Part shown: one piece after another, positions 8,150 to 16,898 of the stretch | Position numbering within the stretch: position 1 is the first letter of the stretch | Layout: each line of letters begins with the position of its first letter | Source of the DNA: Acidobacteriaceae bacterium UBA1307 | GTDB taxonomy: Bacteria; Acidobacteriota; Terriglobia; Terriglobales; Acidobacteriaceae | Assembly (NCBI GenBank): GCA_002307235.1 | Contig: DBTV01000031.1 | Span: forward strand, 71,936 to 135,935 | Direction of reading: 5' to 3' | DNA: 64,000 nucleotides | Position numbers and translations under genes: made by a program | Notes under the pieces: generated by a model | The model's input: the letters and a program-made list of their open reading frames with translations, nothing else | The model's database searches: none | What the model was told of the DNA's origin: nothing

Positions 8150-8533
8150 ATGAAATTTATTTCTTCCTTTGCCTTGGCTGCTTTGACTCTTTCGCTGTTC
8201 GCCGCAAGCGCGCAGGCGCAAAACGCGCCGCTGCCCAATGAGATTTCGGCCGACCTCGGCAGTTGCTCGGCCGAGCTGTTCGTCACCGGCCCTGACACCA
8301 AGCCCGTCTACGGCGCCAAGGTGACCACGCATATTCAGTACGGCATGATGGGCATCAAGAAGCTCGATCTGAGCGCCTACACCGACGCGCAAGGCCACCT
8401 CAAGCTCACCCATCTTCCCTTGACGCTCAAAAAACCGCTCTACATCCACGTTGCCAAAGACGACAAGGAACAGATCGTCAGCTTCAAGCCCGAGAGCGAG
8501 TGTGAGGCAAAGTTCAAGGTCGTTCTGTATTAG
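8150..8533 (+). CDS. Small secreted protein, carboxypeptidase-regulatory-like fold suspected
   Basis: The 127-residue protein begins with a clear signal peptide (MKFISSFALAALTLSLFAAS, cleavage after AQA). The mature part of about 104 residues reads as beta-rich, with the pattern PVYGAKVTTHI...YTDAQGHLKLTHLP. This resembles the transthyretin-like regulatory domains in which a consumed XVxGAxV strand is followed by a TDxxGxxxL strand. Two cysteines (in GSCSAE and SECEAK) could form a disulfide. No enzymatic motif is visible. It stands alone; a heptad-repeat array starts at its stop codon. A structural or binding role in the periplasm is a guess. Confidence 0.75.
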   Translation: MKFISSFALAALTLSLFAASAQAQNAPLPNEISADLGSCSAELFVTGPDTKPVYGAKVTTHIQYGMMGIKKLDLSAYTDAQGHLKLTHLPLTLKKPLYIHVAKDDKEQIVSFKPESECEAKFKVVLY

Positions 8534-8577
8534 TGGACAGTGGCCAGTGGTCCGTGGACAGTCCATGTACTGTCCAC
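8532..8577 (+). repeat. Period-7 repeat array with inverted arm (consensus AGTGGNC)
   Basis: Four head-to-tail heptads (AGTGGAC, AGTGGCC, AGTGGTC, CGTGGAC; 8532-8559) begin inside the stop codon of the preceding gene. The last one continues as GTGGACAGT (8554-8562), which pairs perfectly with ACTGTCCAC (8569-8577) across a 6-base loop. Confidence 0.8.
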
Positions 8578-8595
8578 GGTTGAGGCTCAAGCTGC

Positions 8596-8769
8596 GTTTT
8601 GAAAGGGCATGGATTCATCCATGCCATCGATGGCACAAAAAGGAATGGGCTTCAGCCCCGGAGGGAAAATTTTCGGCGGGAAGTACGCCAGAAACGCCCC
8701 CACCGCGCCTAAAGGCGCAATCTCTCTTGCTCATCTTTTGGTCCGGCTGAAGCCGGCCCCTTTCAAAAC
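8596..8769 (+). repeat. Composite hairpin element bracketed by 12-bp inverted repeats
   Basis: GTTTTGAAAGGG at 8596-8607 and its exact reverse complement at 8758-8769 bracket 174 bases. Inside are GGCATGGATTCATCCATGCC (8606-8625), GCCATCGATGGC (8623-8634), GGGCTTCAGCCC (8648-8659), GCGCCTAAAGGCGC (8706-8719) and CCGGCTGAAGCCGG (8744-8757). Three of these have TTCA/TGAA loops like the REP-like palindromes around the RAYT gene at 4 kb. The architecture resembles a BIME or small non-autonomous element. No protein is encoded. Confidence 0.7.
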
Positions 8770-8822
8770 AATGTGTTGATCGCATTTGTCCGCAGTCTGG
8801 GACAGTCTGTTCCCTGTTTCTT

Positions 8823-10148
8823 CTACCTTGTTTCCAGCGGAAGCTCGATCAGCACCTGCGTGCCGCGGCCGGGACTGCTGACCACCCGGAAGCTGGCCTG
8901 ATTGCCGTAGAGCACCTCGAGCCGCTCCCGCACATTCTTCATGCCGATGCCGGCGCCGGTGCGACGCACCGAGTTTTGCGGGCGGATGTCGATGCCCACG
9001 CCGTCATCGGCCACCTCAATGAGCAGCCGGTCTCCCACGATGCGGCTGCTCAGGGTGATGGTGCCCCCCTTCAGGCGCGGCTCAAGCCCGTGCTTGATGC
9101 TGTTTTCAATCAGCGGTTGCAACAGAATGCTGGGCACCGGCAGGTCCAGCGTTTCAGGCGCGATCTGCTTGGTAACTCGCAGCTTTTCCGTGCCAAAGCG
9201 CACCACCTCGATGTCGAGATAATCATCGGTAAAGCGCAACTCCTCCCGCAGCGGCACATAGCTGTCGTGATCCTTGAGCAGCGCGCGCAGAATGTTGGCC
9301 AGCTTCACCGTCATCTCGCGTGCCTTCTCTGGCCGGGTGCGCACCAGCGAGGCGATGGAGTTGAGCGTGTTGAAGAGGAAGTGCGGATTGATCTGCCGCT
9401 GCAGGGCATCGAGCCGCGCCTCAAGCAACAGGCGCTTCTGCTCCTCGAGCTTCAACTCGATCCGCAGCGCGTTCCAGACCTTGAGCGCAATGCCGACGAC
9501 CATCGGCGCGCAGAGCCAGGCGAGCATCTGCAGCCACAGCGTGTTGCTCAACAGGGCAAAGAGCCGGCGCGGATAGAGCCGCGCGATCCACTCGTGAACC
9601 ACCTCAAAGGCCGCGATGAGAAACAGCATCAGAATCTGGCGATCGATGCGCGGCTGGCGCAGGTTGCGGCGAATCCAGCGATAAAGGCTCAGGTCGATAA
9701 AGGGCGTGAAGGACCAGATCTCCTCCATCTCCATAAAACGGCCGAGTGAGCCCGCGGCCAGCCCTAAAGCGACATTGAATGGCAGAGTGAGGTATTCGGC
9801 GTGGAGCAGGGCGGGGGTCGAAAGCGCCGCGCCGCCGAGCATGGCCCAGCCGGGGCCGACCAGCAGGCCCAGCAGAATCGTCGCCTCAAAGGAGATGTCG
9901 GCGGCCAGAAAGTTGGGGACGGTGATGCGTACCAAAACACCTAACATCAACGGAATCAGGAAGAAGGCCAGCATTGCGGCAGTCTGGCGATGGCGACGGT
10001 GCTCGGCAAACAGCAGTCGCTGGAAGGTGCGCCCGCGCGCCAGCGCGCTGGCCACGGCCGCTGCCACGCCCAACTTGACCAGCAAGGTAATCAGAATAAG
10101 TTTTTCGTCTGCCACGCATTCAATGTAGCGCGTAGCAGCCTCGCGCAT
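8823..10148 (-). CDS. LytS/YehU-like sensor histidine kinase
   Basis: The 441-residue membrane kinase starts best at the ATG at 10148; a GTG 33 bases further in is an alternative, and the upstream extension has no family character and would overlap ribA. About five hydrophobic segments in the first 230 residues resemble the 5TM-5TMR-LYT sensor. A short coiled linker leads to the His_kinase box QRQINPHFLFNTLNS with His256. The ATPase domain has the N box LLQPLIENSIKHGL and the G boxes DDGVGI and GAGIGMKNV. Partners of this family are LytTR response regulators, but none is encoded nearby, so it is an orphan within the window. It is divergent from ribA with a 42-base gap. Confidence 0.88.
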   Translation of the reverse strand: MREAATRYIECVADEKLILITLLVKLGVAAAVASALARGRTFQRLLFAEHRRHRQTAAMLAFFLIPLMLGVLVRITVPNFLAADISFEATILLGLLVGPGWAMLGGAALSTPALLHAEYLTLPFNVALGLAAGSLGRFMEMEEIWSFTPFIDLSLYRWIRRNLRQPRIDRQILMLFLIAAFEVVHEWIARLYPRRLFALLSNTLWLQMLAWLCAPMVVGIALKVWNALRIELKLEEQKRLLLEARLDALQRQINPHFLFNTLNSIASLVRTRPEKAREMTVKLANILRALLKDHDSYVPLREELRFTDDYLDIEVVRFGTEKLRVTKQIAPETLDLPVPSILLQPLIENSIKHGLEPRLKGGTITLSSRIVGDRLLIEVADDGVGIDIRPQNSVRRTGAGIGMKNVRERLEVLYGNQASFRVVSSPGRGTQVLIELPLETR

Positions 10149-10190
10149 CCAACCTATTGAGGCGAATCGCTCGCCCGGTACAATGGAGAG

Positions 10191-10817
10191 ATGGGATTGG
10201 AGAATGTGAAGAAGGTCGCCGATGCGGACTTCCCCAGTCGTTGGGGCGCTTTCCGCATCATGGGTTTCAGGGCAACAACCGCCGAGGGCAAAGAGGAAGA
10301 ACTGGTCGCGCTGGTGATGGGCGAGGTGCACGCTGCGCCGCCGCTGGTGCGCATTCACTCGCAATGCCTGACCGGCGACGTCTTCGGCTCGCTACGCTGC
10401 GACTGCCGTCCGCAGTTGGAGTTGGCGCTCGACAAGATCAGCAAGGCCGGAGCGGGCATTCTGCTCTATGAGCGCAAAGAGGGCCGCGGCATCGGCCTGA
10501 TGGCCAAGCTCGAAGCCTACGAGTTGCAGGACCACGGACTCGACACGGTGGAAGCCAACGTAAAGCTGGGCTTTGCGCCCGACTGCCGCGACTACGCAAT
10601 GCCGGCGGCGGTGCTGAAGCTGCTCGGTGTAACCGCCGTCAAGCTGATCACCAACAACCCGGAGAAGATGGAGGCGCTCGAGGCGGCAGGAGTCAAGGTC
10701 GTCGAGCGGGTCTCGGCCGAGGTCAAACCGCTGAAGACCTTCGCCAAATACGTGCGCACCAAGCGCGAAAAGATGCGCCACATCGCCGACCACGCGGAAG
10801 AGGCGAAGCCGGAGTAG
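10191..10817 (+). CDS. ribA: GTP cyclohydrolase II
   Basis: The 208-residue protein catalyses the first step of riboflavin synthesis, GTP to 2,5-diamino-6-ribosylamino-4-pyrimidinone 5'-phosphate with release of formate. The zinc-binding cysteines lie in HSQCLTGDVFGSLRCDCR, the catalytic segment is YERKEGRGIGL, and NPEKMEAL and the C-terminal KTFAKYV match the family. It is a stand-alone RibA, not fused to the RibB domain. The start at 10191 gives the standard N-terminus. It is followed by a hairpin terminator, so it is probably monocistronic. Confidence 0.96.
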   Translation: MGLENVKKVADADFPSRWGAFRIMGFRATTAEGKEEELVALVMGEVHAAPPLVRIHSQCLTGDVFGSLRCDCRPQLELALDKISKAGAGILLYERKEGRGIGLMAKLEAYELQDHGLDTVEANVKLGFAPDCRDYAMPAAVLKLLGVTAVKLITNNPEKMEALEAAGVKVVERVSAEVKPLKTFAKYVRTKREKMRHIADHAEEAKPE

Positions 10818-10834
10818 GCACGACAAACGTCGCG

Positions 10835-10869
10835 AAAAAACGGTGCATCCCCGGATGCGCCGTTTTTTT
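10835..10869 (+). terminator. Rho-independent terminator after ribA
   Basis: AAAAAACGGTGCATCC (10835-10850) pairs with 10853-10868 with one G-T pair and ends in seven T. It lies 17 bases past the stop. Confidence 0.9.
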
Positions 10870-11010
10870 CTGCGCTTCAGGCCGTTTTTGTCAGAAAAAT
10901 TCGCCGTTTCGAACGCTACCCCGTCCTCGGTCGTCTATTGGTCGATGGGGCTGATACCCTTGAGCTAGAGAGATTTCCGACCGACAAACGGGGACTGGGC
11001 ACAGGAAGCG

Positions 11011-12213
11011 ATGGCAGAGTTTGTGATCAGAATGGCCGACGAGCGCGGCCACATTCAGGAGCAGGTGCAGACGGCGGCCTCGGCCGAGGAACTGCGGGCG
11101 CGCTTTGCCCATGCCGGCTACAACGTGCTGACGGTCAAGGCCCGCGGAAGCGTGAGCCTGCTCGGCAAGAAAAAGGTCAAACTCGAGTCTTTTCTGATCT
11201 TTAACCAGCAGTTCCTCACGCTCATCCGCGCCGGTTTGCCGATTCTTGGCTCGCTCGAGATGCTCGGCAAGATCCAGAAGAACGCCCACTTCTCCGCGCA
11301 GATCGACGATGTCTGCAAGCGCGTCAAAACGGGTGAGTCGCTCTCGGACGCCTTCGAGGCCCAGCAGGGCTTCCCGGTCATGTACACGACCACGCTGCTG
11401 GCCGGCGAGCGGTCGGGCAACCTGCAAGAGGTGCTTGAGCGCTACGTCAGCTTTCAGCGCGTCTCGCTGACCCTGCGCAAAAAACTGATCGGATCGCTGA
11501 TCTACCCGGGCGTGCTGCTGACGCTGGTCTTCGGCCTGATGATGTTCATGTTCACGGTAGTGGTGCCGCAGTTCGCCGTGCTCTATGACCAGATGGGCAA
11601 CAAGCTGCCGACGATGACCATGTGGCTGCTGAACTTTGGCAAGACCATGCAGCACGACATCGTCTGGATTCTGCTGGCCGTCCTTGTCGTGGGCTACGCC
11701 TTCTTCCGCTACTCGAAGACCGAGGGCGGGCGCGACCGGATCGACGCGGTGCGCATCCATCTGCCGGTCTTCGGCAAAATCTGGCTCAAGTATCAGGTGG
11801 CGCTGTTTTCGCGCACGCTTTCGACGCTGCTGACGGGCGGTTTGCCCCTGGTGCCGTCGCTTGAAACGGCAGCACGATCCATCTCTTCGCGCAAGGTCTC
11901 GAAGGCGGTCTTCAGCTCGATCACCACCGTGCGCGAGGGCAAGAGCCTGGCCGAGTCGCTGTCGAAGACCGGCATCTTTCCCGATCTTTCCACGGAGATG
12001 ATTACCGTCGGCGAGCAGACGGGCGCGCTTCCGCAGATGCTCAACTCGGTGGCCGAGTTCTTTGAAGAGGACGTGGCAACGGCGCTGACCGCGGCGCTGG
12101 CGCTGATTGAACCGGCGATTCTGATCATCATGGGTATCGTGGTGGTCTTCATTTTGATCTCGCTGTACCTGCCGATCTTCTCTCTCGGCCAGGGCGGCGG
12201 AGTGCAGGGGTAG
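11011..12213 (+). CDS. pilC: Type IV pilus / type II secretion inner-membrane platform protein (PilC/GspF)
   Basis: The 400-residue polytopic protein has the two repeated GspF domains. The first is at about residues 60-185 (FNQQFLTLIRAGLPIL...LLAGERSGNLQEVL), followed by a membrane segment near 165-195. The second is at about 260-385 (FSRTLSTLLTGGLPLV...EMITVGEQTGALPQML), followed by the C-terminal helix. The duplicated G-E-x-S/T-G motifs are diagnostic. It forms the rotating platform that couples the assembly ATPase to pilin extraction. It opens a co-directional cluster (pilC, pilB, pilM-, pilN-, pilO-like, a possible pilP-like gene, pseudopilin) with gaps of 66 bases or less and two overlaps or near-overlaps. 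Confidence 0.93.
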   Translation: MAEFVIRMADERGHIQEQVQTAASAEELRARFAHAGYNVLTVKARGSVSLLGKKKVKLESFLIFNQQFLTLIRAGLPILGSLEMLGKIQKNAHFSAQIDDVCKRVKTGESLSDAFEAQQGFPVMYTTTLLAGERSGNLQEVLERYVSFQRVSLTLRKKLIGSLIYPGVLLTLVFGLMMFMFTVVVPQFAVLYDQMGNKLPTMTMWLLNFGKTMQHDIVWILLAVLVVGYAFFRYSKTEGGRDRIDAVRIHLPVFGKIWLKYQVALFSRTLSTLLTGGLPLVPSLETAARSISSRKVSKAVFSSITTVREGKSLAESLSKTGIFPDLSTEMITVGEQTGALPQMLNSVAEFFEEDVATALTAALALIEPAILIIMGIVVVFILISLYLPIFSLGQGGGVQG

Positions 12214-12216
12214 ACG

Positions 12217-13845
12217 ATGGCCGATGCAAGCAATGTAGCAACACCTCCGGCGCAGGACGAACGGACGCAGGCTGAAGCACTCGCCGCGCGTTACCGCTCC
12301 GTCTTCGTGGACCTGAAGAACTTCAAGATTCAGCATGAGCTGCTGCGGACCATTCCCGTCGAGCTGATGTTCCGCTACAACTTCATTCCCATCGAGCAGA
12401 AGGACGACGCGGTAACGATCGCCGTCAGCGACCCGTCGCAACTGATGCTGCTCGACGAGATCGCGGGCCTGCTCGGCCACCGCATTGAAGTGCGCGTGGC
12501 GATGCTCTCGCAGATCACCGATCTGCTGAAGAAGACCGAGCAATCGCAGCGCGTGCTCGACGAGGCCAGCGAGGGGCTGACCTTTGACGTGCTCACCGGC
12601 GAGGACAACCAGGACGAGAACATCTCAATCGAGAAGCTGACCAGCGAAGAGGACATCAGCCCGATCATCCGCCTGGTCGACACGACGATTTTTACCGCGC
12701 TCGAGCGGCGCTGCTCCGATATTCACATTGAGACCTACGACGACAGCGTGCATGTCAAGTACCGCATCGACGGCGTGCTGCAAGAGGCGATGGCTCCGAT
12801 TGCGCGCGAGCATCACTCGACGATTCTGAGCCGCATCAAAATTATGAGCGAGCTCGACATTGCCGAGCGGCGCGTGCCGCAGGATGGCCGCTTCCGGGTG
12901 CGCTACAAGGGCCGCCTCATCGACTTCCGCGTTTCGATCATGCCGACGATTCATGGCGAAAACGCCGTGCTCCGCGTGCTCGACAAAGAGTCGATGAGCG
13001 AGACCTTCCGCAACCTGACGCTCGACGTGGTGGGCTTCGGCGAGGACGATCTGCGCAGCTTCCGGCGCTATATTCGCGAGCCCTACGGCATGGTGCTGGT
13101 GACCGGACCGACCGGCTCGGGCAAAACCACGACGCTCTACGCCGCGCTCAACGAGATCAAGAGCGACGAAGACAAGATCATCACCATCGAAGACCCGGTC
13201 GAGTACCAGATTCGCGGCATCACGCAGATTCCCGTCAACGAGAAAAAGGGACTCACCTTTGCGCGCGGACTGCGCTCGATTCTGCGTCATGACCCGGACA
13301 AGATTCTGGTCGGCGAGATCCGCGATCAGGAGACGGCGCAGATTGCCATCAACTCGGCGCTCACCGGCCACCTGGTCTTCACCACCGTCCACGCCAACAA
13401 CGTGGTCGACGTGCTCGGCCGCTTTCTGAACATGGGCGTCGAGGCCTACAACTTTGTCTCCGCGCTGAACTGCATTCTGGCGCAGCGGCTGGTGCGTACC
13501 GTCTGCGAACATTGCTCGCATCCGGTCACCTATGGCGACGATGTGCTGGTCGCCTCGGGGCTGCATCCCGAAGAGTGGCGCGGCTTCGAGTTCCGCGAAG
13601 GCGCCGGCTGCATGGAGTGCGGCGGCACTGGCTATCGCGGTCGAACGGCGATCCACGAACTGCTCGATCTGACCGACTCGATCCGCGAATTGATTCTCGA
13701 AAAACGGCCCAGTTCCGAAGTTCGCCGCCAGGCGCAGAAGGAAGGCATGAAGTTTCTGCGCGAGTCAGCGATTGAGCGCGTGCACCGTGGCCTGACCACG
13801 CTCAAGGAAATCAACAAGGTCACCTTCATCGAGGCTTCGCGCTAA
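12217..13845 (+). CDS. pilB: Type IV pilus / type II secretion assembly ATPase (PilB/GspE)
   Basis: The 542-residue hexameric ATPase powers pilus extension or secretion from the cytoplasmic face. An N-terminal MshEN-like domain (about 40-110) precedes the ATPase core. Visible motifs are Walker A GPTGSGKTTT near residue 298, the Asp box around TIEDPVEYQI, Walker B ILVGEIRDQETA and the His box HLVFTTVHANN. The zinc module has four cysteines, CEHC and CMEC, as in GspE and PilB. It lies 3 bases after pilC, so translation is probably coupled. PilB is favoured over GspE because PilM/N/O-like genes follow. No retraction ATPase (PilT) is present in the window. Confidence 0.95.
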   Translation: MADASNVATPPAQDERTQAEALAARYRSVFVDLKNFKIQHELLRTIPVELMFRYNFIPIEQKDDAVTIAVSDPSQLMLLDEIAGLLGHRIEVRVAMLSQITDLLKKTEQSQRVLDEASEGLTFDVLTGEDNQDENISIEKLTSEEDISPIIRLVDTTIFTALERRCSDIHIETYDDSVHVKYRIDGVLQEAMAPIAREHHSTILSRIKIMSELDIAERRVPQDGRFRVRYKGRLIDFRVSIMPTIHGENAVLRVLDKESMSETFRNLTLDVVGFGEDDLRSFRRYIREPYGMVLVTGPTGSGKTTTLYAALNEIKSDEDKIITIEDPVEYQIRGITQIPVNEKKGLTFARGLRSILRHDPDKILVGEIRDQETAQIAINSALTGHLVFTTVHANNVVDVLGRFLNMGVEAYNFVSALNCILAQRLVRTVCEHCSHPVTYGDDVLVASGLHPEEWRGFEFREGAGCMECGGTGYRGRTAIHELLDLTDSIRELILEKRPSSEVRRQAQKEGMKFLRESAIERVHRGLTTLKEINKVTFIEASR

Positions 13846-13911
13846 AGCAGTTCTCCCATTGCTCTGGAGCGAAAGCAGGATACCGTTAGCTGTACTTGGA
13901 GAACTGCTCGA

Positions 13912-14850
13912 GTGAAATCGTTCGTCGAGACATTGCAAGCAACTCTGCTGCCGGCCGCGACTCTGGTGGCAAGGCACGGCGGACGTCCGCCGGCCGCCAT
14001 CGAGCTTGCCAGCCAGGGCGTTGTGGCCGCCACGGGCAGGCCGACGGTCTACGCCTTCGCGCCGCTGCCGGAAGGCGCGCTCGTGCCGGGCATCGCCGAA
14101 GAAAACATCCGGTCGATGGAGCCGGTCGTCGCGGCGATTCGCGCGGCGCTCGATCCGGTGCGGCCACCACGGCGCGCCATCACCGTATTGCTGCCCGATA
14201 CGGCCGTGCGCGTCTTCGTGCTCGACTTTGAATCGATTCCGGCGCGGACCGAAGAGGCGCTCGCGGTGCTGCGCTTCCGGCTCCGCAAGGTGATTCCCTT
14301 CGAGGTGGAAAAGGCCGCGATCAGCTATCAGGTGCTCAGCCAGCAAAAGGAGCAGTGCCGCGTGCTGGCCGCCGTTGTTCCCGGACCGGTGCGCGAGGAG
14401 TACGAAGCGGCGGTGCGCAAGGCCGGCTACGAGCCGGGCGCGCTGCTGCCCGCCAGCCTCGCCGCGCTTGAAACCGTCGAGACCGGCGGCTCGCTTGAGG
14501 CCACACTGACGGCCACGCTCAGCCCCGAGGCGCTCATCTGCTGCATCTCGACGACCAGCGATCTGCTGCTCTACCGGATTCTGACGCTGCCCGAGGACGA
14601 GCAACAGCGCGCCCTTGAAATTCAACGCGGCGTGGCCGTGGCCGTGGCCTTCTACGAGGACAAGTTGCAGGCTCCGCCGCGCACGCTGCGCTACACGGGC
14701 ACGATGGAGCTGGCCGAGTTCCAGCAGATTGCGGCACTGCCCGAGTTGCAGATTGAAGCATTGACGCCGCGGCCGGAAACAGGCGCTTTGACCGGGCTCG
14801 GCACGGCCAGTCTGGCCGGCGTTACCGGCGCACTGGCGGGGGCATACTGA
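13912..14850 (+). CDS. PilM-like pilus assembly protein
   Basis: The 312-residue protein starts at a GTG (13912) with GGAG about 10 bases upstream. It has the actin-like layout of PilM: an alternating beta/alpha first half (PPRRAITVLLPDTAVRVFVLDF), the conserved KVIPFEVEKAAISYQV segment corresponding to the PilM LPF-E motif, then a second subdomain ending with GTMELAEFQQ. PilM is cytoplasmic and binds the N-terminal tail of PilN. Similarity is recognisable rather than strong, and the nucleotide-binding signatures are weak. The call leans on position between pilB and the pilN/pilO-like genes. The next gene starts 1 base after its stop. Confidence 0.75.
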   Translation: MKSFVETLQATLLPAATLVARHGGRPPAAIELASQGVVAATGRPTVYAFAPLPEGALVPGIAEENIRSMEPVVAAIRAALDPVRPPRRAITVLLPDTAVRVFVLDFESIPARTEEALAVLRFRLRKVIPFEVEKAAISYQVLSQQKEQCRVLAAVVPGPVREEYEAAVRKAGYEPGALLPASLAALETVETGGSLEATLTATLSPEALICCISTTSDLLLYRILTLPEDEQQRALEIQRGVAVAVAFYEDKLQAPPRTLRYTGTMELAEFQQIAALPELQIEALTPRPETGALTGLGTASLAGVTGALAGAY

Positions 14851-14851
14851 G

Positions 14852-15598
14852 ATGCGAATTACGCTCAACCTGGCCACACGGCCCTTTACCGACATTGGCC
14901 CGATCCTCAAGCAGTTGCGCGTCGTAATGGTGGCCCTTGCCCTGCTCGCGGCCCTGTTCGGCTTCGGGCTCTACCATCTGCACGCCAAGGCCGTAGAGGC
15001 ACGCGCCAGCGAACACGCCGTCGATCAGCAGATCGCGCGCATCGCCGCGGAACAACAGGGCTACGAACAGATGATGCAGCAACCCGGCAACGCTCTGTTG
15101 CTGCGGCAGACCAAGCTGCTCAACGCGCTGTTCGCCAACAAGGCCTTCTCGTGGACGCTGGCGATGGAGAGCCTTGAAAAGGTTCTGCCCGAAGGCGTCA
15201 GCGCGGCAACGCTTGAGCCGATCCGCGACAAGAACGGGCTGACGACCTTGCACATGCGCGTGGTGGGCCCGCGCGATCGCGCCGTCGAACTGGTGCGCAA
15301 CCTCGAGCACTCGCAGCGCTTCCACTCACCGCGCATCATCGGTGAAAACGCCGAATCGGACAAGAACGGCTCGACCCATCAACTGGAGCCGATCAGCGCC
15401 TCGAACCGCTTCACCTTCGACATTCTCGCCGACTACAATCCGCCCACGGCCGACGAACATCGCTTTGCCGCGAGCGGCAAGCCGGACCCAGGCACGGTGA
15501 AGACCACGAGCAAACCCGACACCGCGACCCTGCCCGCGCTGCATGCGGTCAAACCCGCATCGCCGCAGGACAAGCCCCACCCCGGAGGTGCGCGATGA
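14852..15598 (+). CDS. PilN-like pilus assembly protein
   Basis: The 248-residue bitopic protein has a short cytoplasmic N-terminus, MRITLNLATRPF, which resembles the PilN motif that docks into PilM. A membrane helix follows (about 23-42), then a coiled-coil stretch and a periplasmic alpha/beta domain around residues 90-185. The last 50 residues are rich in Pro, Lys and Thr and look disordered. PilN pairs with PilO to form the inner-membrane alignment subcomplex. The stop overlaps the start of the next gene by 4 bases (ATGA), implying translational coupling. Confidence 0.75.
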   Translation: MRITLNLATRPFTDIGPILKQLRVVMVALALLAALFGFGLYHLHAKAVEARASEHAVDQQIARIAAEQQGYEQMMQQPGNALLLRQTKLLNALFANKAFSWTLAMESLEKVLPEGVSAATLEPIRDKNGLTTLHMRVVGPRDRAVELVRNLEHSQRFHSPRIIGENAESDKNGSTHQLEPISASNRFTFDILADYNPPTADEHRFAASGKPDPGTVKTTSKPDTATLPALHAVKPASPQDKPHPGGAR

Positions 15599-16245
15599 CG
15601 GCGCAGGAATTGAGCAAGAAAACGCGCGAGCTGCTGCGCTCTCCCCTGGCCTGGCACATTGCCGCGACCTCGGCGCTGCTGGCGCTGGCGCTCGGGCTCG
15701 GCGTGCGCTGGGGGCTGGACTGGGCCGCGACGCACGGGCGGCGCTCCGATGCCCTCGCCGACAAACAGGTGCATCTGAAGGCGCTCGAAATTGAAACCGA
15801 CACGCAGCGCGGGCTTGACCAGCGCGTCGAGCAGACCCGCACGCAGCTCAACAACTTTTATGCGCATCGCGTGCCGCCCAGCTACTCGACCATCTCGGGC
15901 CGCATCGGCACATTGCAGGTGCAATCCGGCGTGCGGCTGACGCGCGTGCAATATTCGCAGGGCAAGCCGGGCGACGATCTGACCGAGATCGTGCTCGACA
16001 CCACCATCAGCGGCGACTACCGCTCGATTCTGCACTTCGTCAACGCCGTCGAACGCGATCCGATGTTCTTCGTCATTCGCGGCATGGCACTGACCGGCCA
16101 GCAGGGCGGCACGGTGAATCTGCGGCTGCTCATCTCCACCTGGCTCCGACCGGCGGATGCCGCGGCCAGTGGATTGCCGCTGACCTCCGAGGTCAACGCA
16201 GCCAATGCGGCGGCCGACGACGCCAGCAAGAAGGAGGAGCGCTAA
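15595..16245 (+). CDS. PilO-like pilus assembly protein
   Basis: The 216-residue bitopic protein has one membrane helix at about residues 19-38, a coiled coil at 45-85, and a periplasmic ferredoxin-like domain (ISGRIGTLQVQSGVRLTRV...FVNAVERDPMFFVI). The phrase SILHFVNAVERDPMFF is close to the PilO/GspM pattern in which the domain ends near a marked hydrophobic strand. It should partner the PilN-like protein encoded immediately upstream, with which it overlaps by 4 bases. The call rests on topology, size and operon position. Confidence 0.72.
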   Translation: MTAQELSKKTRELLRSPLAWHIAATSALLALALGLGVRWGLDWAATHGRRSDALADKQVHLKALEIETDTQRGLDQRVEQTRTQLNNFYAHRVPPSYSTISGRIGTLQVQSGVRLTRVQYSQGKPGDDLTEIVLDTTISGDYRSILHFVNAVERDPMFFVIRGMALTGQQGGTVNLRLLISTWLRPADAAASGLPLTSEVNAANAAADDASKKEER

Positions 16246-16247
16246 CG

Positions 16248-16889
16248 ATGGCCTTGCAACTGGGAACCGAAAACAAGAAACAGGTGCGGATCGTCCTCGT
16301 GCTCTTCTCGCTGCTGGCGGTTGTCGCCGTCTGGCGCATCTACCAGATGCTCTCAGGCCCCTCGGCGCCCTCGCGGCCGATTCCGCCGCCGCCGACAGCC
16401 ACCGCGCAAAGCACGCCCGCCCCTGCCACGCAGAACGCACCCACGGAGCCCGCGGCGAAGAAGGTGAGCGGCGCGGCCATTGATCCGACGCTGCACTTCG
16501 AGTTGCTGGCGCAGAGCGAATCGGTCAGCTATCAGGGCTCGGGCCGCAACATCTTCGCCGGTTTGGGCGAGAACACAGCACTGCCGCAGGTCAAGATCGA
16601 AAAGCCGCTCAAGAGCGTGCGCCCCTCGCAGCAAGTCGCCACGCCCGTGCCGCTCGGCCCGCCGCCACCGCCGCGCCCGCCGTCGATTGACCTGAAGTAC
16701 TTCGGCTACACGCTCTCGAGCAACAAGACTCTGCAGGCCTTTTTGATGCACGGCGAAGACATCTTCATCGCGCGCACCGGCGAGATCATCAACCATCGCT
16801 ACAAGGTGGGCACCATCCGGCCCAACTCGGTCGAGATCACCGACCTGCCCTACAACAACACGGAAGTTCGTCCCTTGCAGGCTCACTAA
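16248..16889 (+). CDS. Bitopic periplasmic protein of the pilus operon (PilP-like candidate)
   Basis: The 213-residue protein has one N-terminal membrane helix (about 13-33) and a Pro/Thr/Ala-rich linker (36-75). A second proline-rich segment (GPPPPPRPPS, near 137) introduces a C-terminal beta domain of about 70 residues (LKYFGYTLSS...FIARTGEIINHRYKVGTI). That pattern, disordered linker plus small beta domain carrying GEDIFIARxGE, matches the PilP/GspC homology region, which links the PilNO complex to the secretin. The absence of a lipobox makes it more GspC-like in topology. No secretin gene (pilQ/gspD) lies in the window. Function assigned by context. Confidence 0.6.
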   Translation: MALQLGTENKKQVRIVLVLFSLLAVVAVWRIYQMLSGPSAPSRPIPPPPTATAQSTPAPATQNAPTEPAAKKVSGAAIDPTLHFELLAQSESVSYQGSGRNIFAGLGENTALPQVKIEKPLKSVRPSQQVATPVPLGPPPPPRPPSIDLKYFGYTLSSNKTLQAFLMHGEDIFIARTGEIINHRYKVGTIRPNSVEITDLPYNNTEVRPLQAH

Positions 16890-16898
16890 CCCCTACGC

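Noticed and set aside
10891..12543. 550-codon open frame antisense to pilC and pilB
   Set aside because: A GC-rich shadow of the real genes, with Arg/His/Gln-rich low-quality sequence and no domains.
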